From Nomia melanderi (Eukaryota; Arthropoda; Insecta; Hymenoptera; Halictidae): a stretch of 64,000 nucleotides of DNA. Shown in pieces: positions 12,211-23,260 of this stretch. Both the position numbers and the translations under genes were made by a program. The number at the start of each line of letters is the position of its first letter. Position 1 is the stretch's first letter. The stretch is from contig NC_135001.1 of assembly GCF_051020985.1 (NCBI RefSeq), forward strand, positions 10,657,896-10,721,895. The letters run 5' to 3'. The notes beneath the pieces are model-generated. The model searched no databases and was not told the DNA's origin. It worked only from the letters and a program-made list of their open reading frames with translations.

Positions 12211-14090
12211 GCTTAACCGTAAGAGGACTACACTGCGGAAATACAGGGAATGTTGTTTTTTCTACTTTTGTTTGTTGCACCTACTGTTGTTTGTGGTGTA
12301 TCTTCTCGTTTGTTTGATATATTGAAGAACTTGTCAATGTTTTCTGCGGGTTTAGTCTGTGCTGCGAGTATCGTTGACGAATGTTCGATTAAGGGTGAAA
12401 ATTTGAGTATTATAGCGGAAGTTTCGTACTTTCGAAATGTTGTTTTATGATTATTCATTCGAATCAATATTGCGGATAAATGAATATATCGAAGGATGAT
12501 AAAATAGGCAATGCGAGTTTGATGAAGTGAAAATCTTTGTGTGATCAATACATTGTGTTTAATACTGTATACTGGAATACAGTAAATATATAATAGTACT
12601 TCGGATTCTTTACTTTTGTTATATTCTGAAATTTATGAAACACGATAATGTAAAAAAAATTTATTGAAATTGGAGACGATTTTTATGTTACTACCAAGAT
12701 CATAACGTTCACAACGAACGCAAGAGATTGCTATTCAACTTAGTAAGTTTTGCGAAAGTATACATTTGCATAAATATCTGCAATCTCTTAAATTATACGC
12801 AAAATCGTAGTAAGTGTTCAGAACTTTGTGAATAAATACATATGTTTAAAAAGACATTTTCATTTTTTCTACTGTCGAGCTATAAGAATTAATACACTGG
12901 TAAGCAGATAAACACGGAAAAAATGAAATGCCAACGTAAACCGAAGAAATATTTAAAAAATATAAAGATCGTTATAAAAAATAAGACATGTGAACGTAAT
13001 ATCTGAAGGAAGAAGAAGATTACTAATGAAAACACAACGCTTTGAGAAACACCATAATTGACTGCAGCACAATCTAAATGACGTCGCTTTACCAGGTTGT
13101 CACCCTTACAAGGAGTGTTAATACCCAGCGTTAAGTCGCGTCACCTGCTGCAACAAATTTTCTGCATTCTTTAATCCTTTACCAGTTCATCATTTATTCT
13201 TACTATTATTTCAACATTTCTCAACATTTCTGTGCCTAGTCTATTACCACATCAAACTAAAACTTATGTGCAATACGCAGTAACTCGTAAAACTTTGTAT
13301 TCCTATATCTCCTCGATTTTTCTATACAAACTATATTTTTTGTACTAAATTTTTACCAATCACAAAGTGTCTTATCTTACTCCTTTGCACTCTATAGGAT
13401 CCACTACGGCAACATTTATGGTATTAAATATTTCGACGCACAAAGTTGGAAAAACTACTTTAAGATTATTGCATCTGCTGCAGATGCAAATCTTGTCCAA
13501 AGAAGAAAAATAAAAAATCCAAGAAATGTTATATTGTGACATTTACTTAATTTACTTAATTTACTTAATTTTCGCTAGGGTACTACAAAAAGAGTTTGGA
13601 GTTGCTGGTACGGTACAAAATCAGCTGCAGCGTTAAGAGTTAATAATTCCAATTAATAAATACCAAAATTTGTTCTCCTTTCATAAACAAGCTATGGATT
13701 CGATGTAGGTGCATATTTATAACAAACACGAACGCGTGAAATATAAAATAAAGAAATCTTCGAAAGAATTTACGAGTGTTATCTTATTTGGAGATAATTG
13801 TAATCCTTAAGAGGTAGAACAGAGAATTTCCATTGATTTGTTGTATTTCTTTCCATTGTTTTAAGAAATTCACATTTTCCACGACGATCCTTCACTCTAA
13901 CGATGGGTACAAATATTGCACGTTTAAAATGACAAAAAATACTGAACAATTAAATATTGAAAGAATGAAAGGAGTCTACCATAGGCAGAGCGAGACAAAT
14001 CTCTTCCTTCGAAAAAAACTTTCGGGATACAATGAGAATTATTTACCGTGGCGTACTTCTACCCGGTTTCTTTAAGAACTAAAACGTTGT
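12211..14090. other. AT-rich spacer with palindrome and short tandem repeat
   Basis: No gene. It contains the POU/E-box palindrome at 13462-13495 and three tandem copies of TTTACTTAA at 13542-13568. Confidence 0.5.
13462..13495. repeat. 34-base imperfect palindrome with octamer and E-box sites
   Basis: TTGCATCTG and CAGATGCAA are exact mirror arms around CTG (13469-13489). Flanking AAGAT/ATCTT extend the symmetry with one-base bulges. The right arm carries the full POU octamer ATGCAAAT and the left a near-match, and each arm holds an E-box (CATCTG/CAGATG). It looks like a dimeric POU plus bHLH site; function is inferred only. Confidence 0.6.
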
Positions 14091-14430
14091 TTGAGGAAGG
14101 TGCGTGAAACAGGTAGGCCAAGGTGAAATTTCCTCACCGCAGGTGTCAAAACCGGCGCCGGCGCCTGTCCGGTCACACTCTTTCCGGTTTTACCTGGACG
14201 CTGCAGGTCAAACTACGTCGCGCAAAAATTACGGATCGTAAAGTGATTCGGAACAAAAGCAAAAGCGTCAGTATCGAGTGCTAATGTTCCGGGGTTGTGT
14301 TTGTTGTTCGTTTAGCGCGTGACTGGATTTCGCGCTCGACAATACACATGCAAATACGCATCTCACGAACTTCTGCGTTGTTTTCCGGATATTTAACATC
14401 AGAACCGCCGGAAAGGTCTAAACGAGTGGT
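14091..14430. promoter_or_regulatory. GC-rich island 8
   Basis: GC-rich patch with a GGCGCCGGCGCC palindromic core near 14152 and no credible coding frame. Confidence 0.25.
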
Positions 14431-14859
14431 TCTAGTTTCCTTATTTTCCAATTATACAGGCAATTGCATTACTCAGGACATTATTTTACAAATCATACGA
14501 AGAAAATAAGAAGAAAATTATGATAGCGAAATTGGTGCATTTTATTAAGAACTAAACTGCAGGCATATAGGTATATTTCTTTGCTTACTGTTGCGTTCCA
14601 AATAATACTACACAATTATTTATTTATTAGTCGCAAAAGCTCTTCTGAATCAACGAAATATTTAAGTTTTGATTCCGTAGTCTAAAACAAAAGCAGAATC
14701 AATACGAATAACACAAATCTTAACAATTTATAATTAAATGACAAAAATATCCACGAACGTCACTTAGAAATGTATTAAAGTGTAAACGAGTATCTTATCA
14801 AGTGAAGTAACGCAGCATCAAAGTTCCATCGAAACACAGAGACCTGCATTATAGTATTA

Positions 14860-15420
14860 AAGTACGAATGTCTGAAAGCTCCCTGAACGGCGTCCCCGCA
14901 AAGAAACCCCGGGCATAGAAAGCTTTAAAGGACTCATCGTTCCCTCGTGACTCCCGAACAGCCATCGCCACCCTGTAGAAGCTGAAACGCAACCCGGAGA
15001 AGAATCAACAGAGAAACGTGCTTTGAGCAATAAAAGTGCATGCAACGGCCGGATCCTCGGCAGCACCTGAACCCTTGGACCTTCTCGCCTTACCCCAGAA
15101 ACCGCCCTCTTCCCCTTCCCCCTGCCGACCGAAAATCGTCGATACTCCTACGATCCCACCTGTTCTCCCCCTCCGGGCATCGCATGATAGAGTATAAGCG
15201 GAACGCTTCAAAGCGGAGCTGCCCAGGGTAAAAGGAGCCGGGACGGAGCTCCCGAAGATTAAAGCACGCTGACACCTTAAAGACGAACCCATAATAGGCT
15301 GATACGTCCGCGGAAAGGCGAAGTCAGCGTGCTGCGCCCCCGCTTTTTTGGGGATCAATGAAGAAGGGAAGGGTTGAATGTTTCTTTGGGGTTCTTTATT
15401 CTTTGCGTGCTCCGGATGCA
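14860..15420. promoter_or_regulatory. GC-rich island 9
   Basis: CpG-rich block. A 229-codon minus-strand frame (15005-15694) spans it and the adjacent G/T-rich flank; it shows no domain and is rich in Lys/Arg/Ser, so I judge it a composition effect. The right flank is strongly G-rich (15421-15480: 18 G, 6 C). Confidence 0.35.
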
Positions 15421-15946
15421 ACGATCCAAAGGAGATCTTGCGGTTTTTGGGTTTTTTGAGGAGAGTATATTTACGGTTTTTTTGGGTCAGTCGGGATGAA
15501 CGGAGTTGTTTATTTTCTTCGTACCCTGTGCTGTAATTTGATCGCAACTTGAGGAGAAAGTTTAAGATTGTTCGTTTGGTAAATTTTAATGTTGTTCGGT
15601 TAGTATTTGCCGGAAAAATATATGCTATTGAGTTGGCAAGAAAGACTACTCGTTTCGTTTCAAGAAGTTTAAGAGCAAGTTTACTTTGTTTCATTCAGCT
15701 ATCGTTCAGTTGAAGAGAAAAATATTGTTAGACAATCACTTGATGCTAAATGCGTAGCAAATATTTTCAGCTTATAAATTTTTCTATATTTACGGTAAAC
15801 ATGATAGAAATTATCTTTTATCTGCCTTAAAGGAACGTTTCATTCTTTCAATGCTCCTAAAAATTTACTAAAACACGTTCACTCCTAAAGTATCATTTCC
15901 AAAAACCTGGTTACGTTAAACATCTATATCACCGTTTGTCGAACCA

Positions 15947-16000
15947 CAGTAGAACCTTGATTATCCAAACTAACTAAACCAAGACGGTATAGGTAACCAA
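15947..16000 (+). mobile_element. Isolated pogo/Tigger-like terminal repeat
   Basis: CAGTAGAACCTTGATTATCC resembles the terminal inverted repeat of pogo/Tigger DNA transposons (CAGT..AACCTCGATTATCCG type). No partner end is visible nearby, so this is at best a solo end. Confidence 0.3.
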
Positions 16001-16179
16001 ACAGTTTACGATCAAACAAAATGCTTTGAAGCAACATTTATTTCTTACACACGGCTATACATAAATAAACAAAAAGTGAACGAATGCAATGAAAATTCAC
16101 AATTACCATTCAGAAAGATTACTCAAAAAACATAATCCGATAAACAAAGAGAAACAAATTGCCAAGCATAACTCCGCAT

Positions 16180-16800
16180 TCATCAAGACCAGGTGTAAAG
16201 AGAGCCCCCCGACGCACGAAAGAAACGGCGGCCCGCGGAAAGTCTGTCCACCGGTCGGTCCGCGTTGCGCGGCGAACGCCCGTACGCTCGCAGCATTTCC
16301 CTGGCCGCTGCTATAAAAACCGCGTAAGCGCGACGAGAATACAATCGGGTGAGAGCGCGAGCGCGAGCGCGCCGCGTCGCGCCGCGCGCACGGTGGGGAA
16401 CCCGTGGAATATTCAGCCGGCATATAAAATCATAGAGACACGAGTGGCTTGCTATAATAATGCATAAGGGGGCGGAATCGCTTCTGACGCAGGCCACGCC
16501 CCTCACGGTCGCGGCTCCTAGTGGGAGAAGCCCGCGTAGGTAGGGGGATGAGTTGAGAACGAAGCCTCGAAGTGGGGAGTTACAGAAACACAACTGAAGC
16601 TGAAGCAGAAAATCATCCGTGCCCGTCAGACGGGAAATTCTCTCCCTTTTCCTTCGGGGCTGGGGGCGTGTTTAGCGGACACCGCCGCCGATACCTGATT
16701 AATGTATCAACGATCTCGCTAAATAACCAGACGCGTCGCAGCCTCCATTATTCTTGTCGAATAAATTATAATATTATTCGCGGACGAGTCACGACTCGGT
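16180..16800. promoter_or_regulatory. GC-rich island 10
   Basis: CpG-rich block with frames on both strands up to 136 codons, none recognisable. Embedded AATATTCAGCC and CATATAAAATCATA cores lie near 16409-16435. The skew flips across it: 15961-16020 has 13 C and 7 G; 16921-16980 has 17 G and 2 C. Confidence 0.35.
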
Positions 16801-18929
16801 GTTAAACAGTGACGGACTCCTTTTTGTTCATTTTCTTCTATAATTTTAACGAACGTTTCTCTGTTTAAACTCAATTTTGTTGGTGATTCTTTGAAGTCGG
16901 ATCACTAGTGACTAAATGGTTTGGATATTGGTTTTAATGGATTTTTTGTGTGTTTCAGTTGGATTCGTATGTATGAGAGATGGATGTTAACGTTGCCGTT
17001 CGTGAGAAAGAAAATTTAAAGTGCGGAGTACGTAAAGCATGGAAACATTAATGGACGAAGTGTTGCATGCGTGTGTGGCACTATTGAGCAACAAAAAAAC
17101 GTATTTCACGGTTGGCAGTCTCTAGAAAATCGCTTTCTGTGCCAGTTAGGTACGCTTCCTGTGCTTGGGAACGTTACTGGCACACTTATTTGTACGAATG
17201 TTACGGGATTTCAGAAATAAATCTAGTTTTTGTGAATAATAGTAATGGTTGTTATGATAGTTCTTCTTTATTATACCTGCTGTCGTTAAAATTACAACAG
17301 AAAAGGGCAAACGAACGACATTTTATAATTATAAAATATTATCTGTAGTAATTTGAAACTATTTATAATGTTATTTTATTGCTAAGTATAATACTAATTC
17401 AAAGCTAGTATGTGTAGAGTATATTATGCTTAATATTGTCTATTACTATAACCTTACTGACAACTACAGTTGACGTAACGAAGAAGAAAACTCGTAAACG
17501 TGAGCTCAGTAACGAAAAAAAACAGAAAGAATACTTTAGAAATTTGATAGATTCAATAACCTGATAAGAATTACATTTAATTTTATAATTGTTGTGCAGT
17601 GTGAAGGATTCTCGAGGAATGACAGTTAAATTGTCGCCGTGTTCATTTCAGGGACACGAGCACAATTTGATCGTAATTTCGCAAGCAATAACGTTTCTTT
17701 TACTTCCTCCGTTTAATTGAATTTATTGTAATTGTAAAAATATACCTGACAAAGGCCGAAACAGAATCCTTCACCCATTTCAGTCCTTGTAAGTCAATCA
17801 ATGCCACTCTTTGTTCGCAATATGTACTTTAATTTGCTCCATTATTACTGCATTCATACGAACGATTTATATTTCTCTTTTCTTGCATCATTTTCTTGTT
17901 CGGTATGAAATCAATTCAATCCCTTTGGGTTGAAGTACTTCAAACGAAAAGTTTCGCGTAGGAAACTGGTTTTATTTCCCTATAAATTCATTACTGTTTG
18001 ATAATATTAAAAGAATCAAGAATATATATTACATATATTTTTGCATTCAATCTTAATTTCCCGTCTCCACTTTTTCACTCCAATAGTACAATCAGTATAT
18101 TTTCTTTGATTTATTGGGTAATATTGATCTTATTTAATATGAAGAGAGAAGTATCTAACTATCAAACTTAAACAATTATGTAAATGACCGATATCCACCA
18201 ATTATTGAACTTTGCTGCGAACTACGTTCTCATAATATACTTTCGATCGATTCTAGTTTAAAATCAGTAAACGTTGGTTTTTAACGTTTTTTTAGTTTGA
18301 ATAGAACATAAATGGCGAAGACAACAGGATCAATCAAATGAATGCTATTTTTAACATACAACTCTAAAAATAACCATGGAAATACAAAATCTTGAGGTCT
18401 AGTATCATGTCTGAGTGAACAATCATTTACTTCGAACGCTCTTAATAAAAAAAGTATCTACACCGAACTAGAAACCTTCGTCAAATCCTGAAGACATAAA
18501 AGATACTAACAATCTTTTTTAATCTAGACTATGTCAATTTCATTTTTGACGACTGCACTTGTTCCACATATTATCAAAAATGGCACATAAACTCCAAACA
18601 ACAATCTCCACTAAATGCCCTCCCCTGTGCTACTCATCGAATTACAATTTATCAATCGTTCATACTCGAAAGTATTTCACATCCTCGAATCGTCAAAAGC
18701 AAATGAATCACTAGTCCCACTAAAATCCGTCAGGATCCATTCATCCACAATGCCAACCCTTTTGCTCCTCCACAAACCAACTATTCACATGTTAAAAAAC
18801 AAGCTTCCAAGGAGCAACCAGCATGCAACATAACATCCACTAAGAAACAACAAATAAATTCTTCTACAAAGATGAACCTTTACCTTCAAAACCAGATACG
18901 AAAGCAACCCCATCGGAGGTGCCATAATC
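16801..18929. other. AT-rich spacer, becoming G-poor toward the promoter
   Basis: No gene. From about 18420 to 18860 the + strand becomes C/A-rich and G-poor (18721-18780: 22 C, 5 G), matching the upstream side of a divergent promoter. Confidence 0.5.
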
Positions 18930-19370
18930 GTCCATAAAGAATAAAAACCGTTCCCCCTCCCGCCGGATTGATATTCTCGCCGGGCGCGAGAGTCGAATAA
19001 GAACGGAAGTGGATCGGTCCGCGGCGCGGCGTACTCATACGTTTCCCACCCGGCCTCCGTACTCATCGAATTGATTCAGATTCATGAGTACACATTGAAC
19101 TTGATCCCACCCCTGACAAGCGGCAGTCGCGGATCCCGGCTGGTGGGGTGGGGTAGTCGGATAGCGCGCTCGTGGTGGGGGACGGCCGCGTGGCGAGCTG
19201 GTGGGGGAAAAGCGCGCGCAGGCCTATCCCCTCCATCCCCACCACGGGGCGCGACGGCGAGCGCAGGAGAGGGGCGTCGCTTAGTCAGGCCCAGAGCTGG
19301 TCCGTCCGTCGTCCGGCCGACTTGAGGCACCAGAGTCGCGGATTTCGCGCGAGATATAGTACCATAAACA

Positions 19371-19515
19371 TATATACATATATCTATATACACACACACA
19401 CACTCACACACATACACACGGATACCTATACATACATATTTATATATATACACATATACATACTATATATATATATTTATATATACACACACACATACAC
19501 ACACACACACACACG
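19371..19515 (+). repeat. CA/TA alternating purine-pyrimidine microsatellite
   Basis: Alternating CACA, TATA and ACACAC runs fill this interval just downstream of the GC-rich core of the promoter island. Alternating tracts of this kind can adopt Z-form or cruciform DNA. There is no coding potential. Confidence 0.85.
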
Positions 19516-19627
19516 ACCCGCGCACGTGTACACATACGTTGACTCGCATACACACGTACGCACGCACTTAACCAGTCGGGTCGAGGTATCGCAGTGAGCC
19601 ACGGCACCGAAGCGATAGAAGAAACGC

Positions 19628-19765
19628 ATGCGGCGTGTTCCCGCGTGTGGACTGGGACAAAAGTCGGCTCGGTGGCGCGAGACACGTGACCGCACGCCCA
19701 GTGTTGTCGGTTGGTTCGCGTTAAGAAAAGAGAACCGAACGAAAAGGAAAAGATACAGTGTGTGA
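19628..19765 (+). other. Upstream ORF of 45 codons in the 5' leader
   Basis: ATG at 19628-19630 opens a very Arg-rich reading frame that stops at TGA 19763-19765, some 700 bases before the main start. If the transcript starts upstream of here, this uORF would lower translation of the repressor. The peptide resembles nothing I know and is probably not a functional protein. Confidence 0.3.
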
Positions 19766-20001
19766 CGCGAAGCAGAGTACAGTGGGAAACACAGAGATCG
19801 TAGATTGGGAGAGATAGAAAAAAGAATATATGTATATATATGTGTATATATATATATAGTAAACGTAAAAAAACAGAGATAGATTGATTGACAGACGTGC
19901 CCCACGTGCCCATATCGGGAGAAACTCGATACAACAACGTTACAGTGCGCGCCGCGGTCAATAGGAATCGGGGATGGGTCGAGTGTGTTGCTGGCCGAGT
20001 T

Positions 20002-20018
20002 GAGAGAGAAAGAGAGAT

Positions 20019-20053
<35 letters not shown>

Positions 20054-20107
20054 AAGAGAGAGAGAGAGAGGGAGAGAGAAAAAGAGAGAGAGAGAGAGCG
20101 AGAGAGA
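20002..20107 (+). repeat. GA/GAAA purine tract in the leader
   Basis: Nearly uninterrupted GA repeats with short A runs occupy about 105 bases. GAGAG clusters are binding sites for GAGA factor (Trl) and CLAMP-type proteins in insects, and often mark promoters of paused developmental genes. Being inside the probable 5' leader, the tract could also simply be an expanded microsatellite. Confidence 0.8.
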
Positions 20108-20151
20108 TACCGAGCGAGCGAGGAGCCTCTCTTGGCCGTTCCTCTTTCCGC

Positions 20152-20354
20152 ATGGGATCGTTCCGGAAGTGGATTAGCGCGCGCAGGGAGGTGCGGCTCC
20201 CTGACAAGTGTCGATGGTGAAGTACAGCAGTGAATCGGTTGTTCCGCAGCGGCAAGCAGAGAGAGCCGGGATCGAGCGAAGTTGTGCGGCACCACCGGCG
20301 GCGCGCGCGGTGTCCTCGCCACGCCGCGGACCGATGACGTGTCGGCCCGTCTGA
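20152..20354 (+). other. Two overlapping upstream ORFs (22 and 46 codons) just before the main start
   Basis: ATG 20152 reads 22 codons to TGA 20218-20220. ATG 20214 lies in the main frame and reads 46 codons to TGA 20352-20354. With the 45-codon uORF at 19628 and two tiny ones near 19829 and 19974, the leader carries five upstream starts. That suggests tight translational control if the leader is unspliced. Confidence 0.3.
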
Positions 20355-20465
20355 GGCGATTATTGTTGCCCCCCCGGGCGCACCGACCGACCCCCGGAGC
20401 ACACACGGACCACCACCGGGCCAGGAATCGCCCCCGCGACCCCGAGGATCAACAGGCAAGAAGGG

Positions 20466-20568
20466 ATGTCACGGCGAAAGCAGGCCCGTCCCAGCCGTGC
20501 CCACCTCGAGGAGGATCTTGCCCAGGGCCCTCTGCTGATCAATGCCGTGGGAAACGTGAACGAGACCC
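20466..20568 (+). CDS. First coding exon of an MSRRKQ-type zinc-finger repressor (partial gene)
   Basis: The exon encodes 34 complete codons plus one base and starts MSRRKQ. It is rich in Arg/Lys at residues 3-11, has an acidic LEED patch at 14-17, and ends near NVNET. In BCL11, SALL/spalt and FOG/u-shaped proteins this N-terminus binds the RBBP4/7 subunits of the NuRD corepressor in the nucleus; C2H2 zinc fingers follow in later exons. The start is the first in-frame ATG after an in-frame TGA at 20352-20354, with G at -3. The exon ends at GTAAGT (20569-20574), a phase-1 donor. A short phase-1 first coding exon is what I recall for vertebrate BCL11A. The QARP...EED spacing also resembles SALL proteins, so I cannot choose the family from one exon. 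No zinc-finger exon is visible downstream. Confidence 0.8.
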
Positions 20569-20579
20569 GTAAGTGAACA

Positions 20580-21260
20580 CGGTGAACATTTCTAGATCGA
20601 TTGGGGGGGACAAGTGGCTATTCGGTACTCCTCTGTGGATAGACCGCGCGTAGGAGTCCCATTCGGGTACAGATACTCGGAGGTCTTTTCGTGAAAAGAC
20701 CTACACGATAATGAGCCGTTTCACGCGATCGTTTGAGTTTTGCTATCGGAACGACACCGAAATGCCGCCAAACAGTATCCGGTTGATGGTGGCTCGGTTA
20801 GAAGCGGTTGCTAAGTTCAACTGATGTGCAAGATAGACCTAGGGATTGTGTATCTTTGATCTTGATGCCGGGGGGACGGTTACGAGATGGTTCGGAGAGC
20901 TGGAAGGACAATGAACAGTGAATGGTACCGCGAGAGGTCCGAGGTTCTGTGCGGTTTCGATGATTCTGTAAAAAGAATCCTGCCGAGTGGTTCAGATGTT
21001 GGTATTCGAGGATCGGAAGTGTCGAGGTTGTTTTGGTGATGTTCGAGAGTCTTCATCGATTCGCGCTACGATGGGTTTTGCTTTGGAGTAGCGAATGTCT
21101 GCGGTTCCAATCGTTTTGGAGCGGTGTCTAGTTTCTGTTGTGGGCTAGGGGGTGTAGGTTGTTAGGGGAGATTTTTGTAGGAAAGTTGACTTATGTTTGA
21201 ACTCGTTTTTGTAGAGGGAATCGATATTTGACGTTTCCGTTTTGATGAACGAACCCTGGA
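20580..21260. other. G/T-rich start of intron 1
   Basis: Strong G excess on the transcribed gene's sense strand (21121-21180: 26 G, 4 C). Such positive skew just downstream of a promoter favours R-loops. No exon seen. Confidence 0.6.
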
Positions 21261-21839
21261 GAACTAGTTTGAAGTTCGCTTTCTTCGCGGAAGTGTCCGT
21301 AGGGTCAGGAAATGATATTTGATTTTGTTTCTGTAGGAAACATAGGAATTCTGTGGGTTTTTCATCTGGGTAAATAAGCCGGGAAAGATTTTTCGAAATT
21401 CTCCTCCTTCGGACGTCAAGTATCTATTTTCCAGCGTCGTCGACGTCGAGAAAGAATGCTTGACTCTGTTTCCATTATAAATTCGTCGTGCAGAGTTTGT
21501 CGACGTTTCTACATCGATAAGTAAGAATGAAAGAAAATCATTTCGACGTTCCTTTCCTTCGAACGGTGATCCAAGCAATATTTTCATAAAAATAATCGCA
21601 AGAAACGAATTCTCGACTTCGTCTTTATAGAAATCCGGTGGAAGTTCGTCCGACATTGATGTTCAACCCGCAAGTGTTTCAAATCTCGATGAAACTCCAT
21701 AAAATATAAAATACAATGGAATTTATAATATTAGAAACTGAACGATTCGTTTTTAACACATTTTTCTCGAACGAAACGAAAGTTTATTCGCAAATAATGT
21801 ATATCCCCCGGTATTTTAATTTATAAAACGATTCTTGTA

Positions 21840-22180
21840 ACGTTCCCGATCTCGCCGGTTCTATTTCTTTCGACATTGTTTTCACTCGAACATATCAAAA
21901 TCATTCATAGGGGAAGTAAACTTCTGTCTAACGCCGGTCTTCGTAAATTACGCCGTGGAAACTTTACATTTGCATAAAGATCCGCGGTCCGGCAATAACT
22001 TTCAAGCTGTTTCCGATATCCGACAATGTCCATATACAACATTCCTGTGTTACTAACTCGCACCTAGGATGATTTAACGACCCTCGAGAACTTTCTAAAA
22101 TATTCTTCGCTCGGGTACGCTGCCCGGCGAAATGATAAGCGCGGAGCAGCTCGGTCGAGTTTTATTGTAGACAGACTATC
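21840..22180. promoter_or_regulatory. GC-moderate patch in intron 1
   Basis: Raised G+C with TTTGCATAAAGATCC near 21971. Possible intronic enhancer; no coding evidence. Confidence 0.25.
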
Positions 22181-23019
22181 CTCGTACGATGAAAAAAAAA
22201 AGAATGGAAGCTAGTAATATTTACAGACGAGATGAAAATGAGGCAGTCCTGCCAGATATAAATACTGTTTCTACGGTTGACGAGAGGAGAAAAGACTTCC
22301 AAGCAGTCGACAGCACAGTATCGATGCAGTAATGATATGAAAACCGATCAGATACAGAACTAGCACTGAAATAAAACCTACTCCAGACCATATTAACAGT
22401 GCCGGATAATTAAATTTGATTAACAAACGGGTTCGGAGTTATCTTGACAGACTCGTTGCGAAAAAATACACGTTTCAGCGAGGTAATTCAGCTATGCGTG
22501 CCGCTGGCAAAATTGTAAATGATTTTCGAACGGGATACAAAAATGTTTCAAATTCGATAATGGATTACCTTGAGCTTAATACTACAAAACAGGGTACAGA
22601 GATGATTTTAAAAGGACGAAGCTTGAACTGAGATTACATTAAATAATTCTGTTAATGTTTCACCCAGAAGAATATCCGGAGTAGTGCAGCTAGCAGTCAG
22701 AGAACGGTCCAAACGTCACTGTTAATGCAAAAAGATACAAAAATTTTACTGAATGTTAATATTCCTTCTGTTTTACAATTGACTTGTATCATCGTTGAAC
22801 CAAGTGGCATATACTTTTGCACAAAGAATCGATTTGTTAAACAATGTAATAATGTCTTTGGTATAGTATTTTGATCCCAGCATTCTGTTTGATTAGAAGT
22901 GAAAATATTCTTGGTATAAAATTTCTCGGTGTCCTGTAGTTTCGTTGAAAGGTGTATTTGAATAAAATTTCTGTATATGTCAAGTTCAGAGTAAAATGTC
23001 TCACGAATTTCTCGTGTCG
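22181..23019. other. AT-rich spacer
   Basis: A 71-codon frame (22416-22631) is Lys/Arg/Asn-rich with no recognised motif and is within chance length. Nothing else seen. Confidence 0.45.
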
Positions 23020-23260
23020 CTAGACGCAGGTTCCCGGTGAAAGTAGGTGTTTCCTCTCGGTGGTCGTTGAGACGTTTTCTAGTTTTCCATTGAACAGGGA
23101 AGCCAACCCATGGCCACTATCGGCCCCCGAATTTTCGGAGTTCGCGCGATACGAGCCGTCGGCGGTGCGAGATCAGTGACGACTGCAATCGAAACTCGAT
23201 TCACGGCCGCTCTCCGTCGGACTTCTCGCGTTGCGACCCATTAACCTTCATGTACCCCTC
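23020..23260. promoter_or_regulatory. Small GC-rich island with a 44-codon frame
   Basis: A 240-base CpG-rich block contains ATG 23110 to TAA 23244 on the + strand. The frame encodes an Arg/Ala/Thr-rich peptide starting MATIGPRIFG, which superficially resembles a mitochondrial presequence. More likely it is regulatory DNA with a chance frame. Confidence 0.3.

Larger units (their letters stand above)
18930..20465 (+). promoter_or_regulatory. GC-rich promoter island and 5' leader of the MSRRKQ gene
   Basis: A CpG-rich island runs up to the coding exon. It holds a CA/TA microsatellite (about 19370-19515), a long GA tract (20002-20107) and a CRE-like TGACGT near 20335. The transcription start cannot be fixed. 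One candidate initiator-like string, CCAGTC, lies at 19572-19577, and the GC-rich stretch at 19120-19340 is the likely core promoter. The DNA to the left is C/A-rich and that to the right G/T-rich on the + strand, as expected around a rightward start with divergent upstream transcription. An unseen 5' intron is possible. Confidence 0.55.

Noticed and set aside
15005..15694. 229-codon minus-strand frame
   Set aside because: It covers a GC island and its G/T-rich flank; no recognised motif and no splice or start context.
19440..20459. 339-codon and 309-codon minus-strand open frames across the leader
   Set aside because: They arise from reading the GA and CA/TA repeats (Ser-Leu and Tyr-Ile runs) opposite the real + strand exon; no domain.
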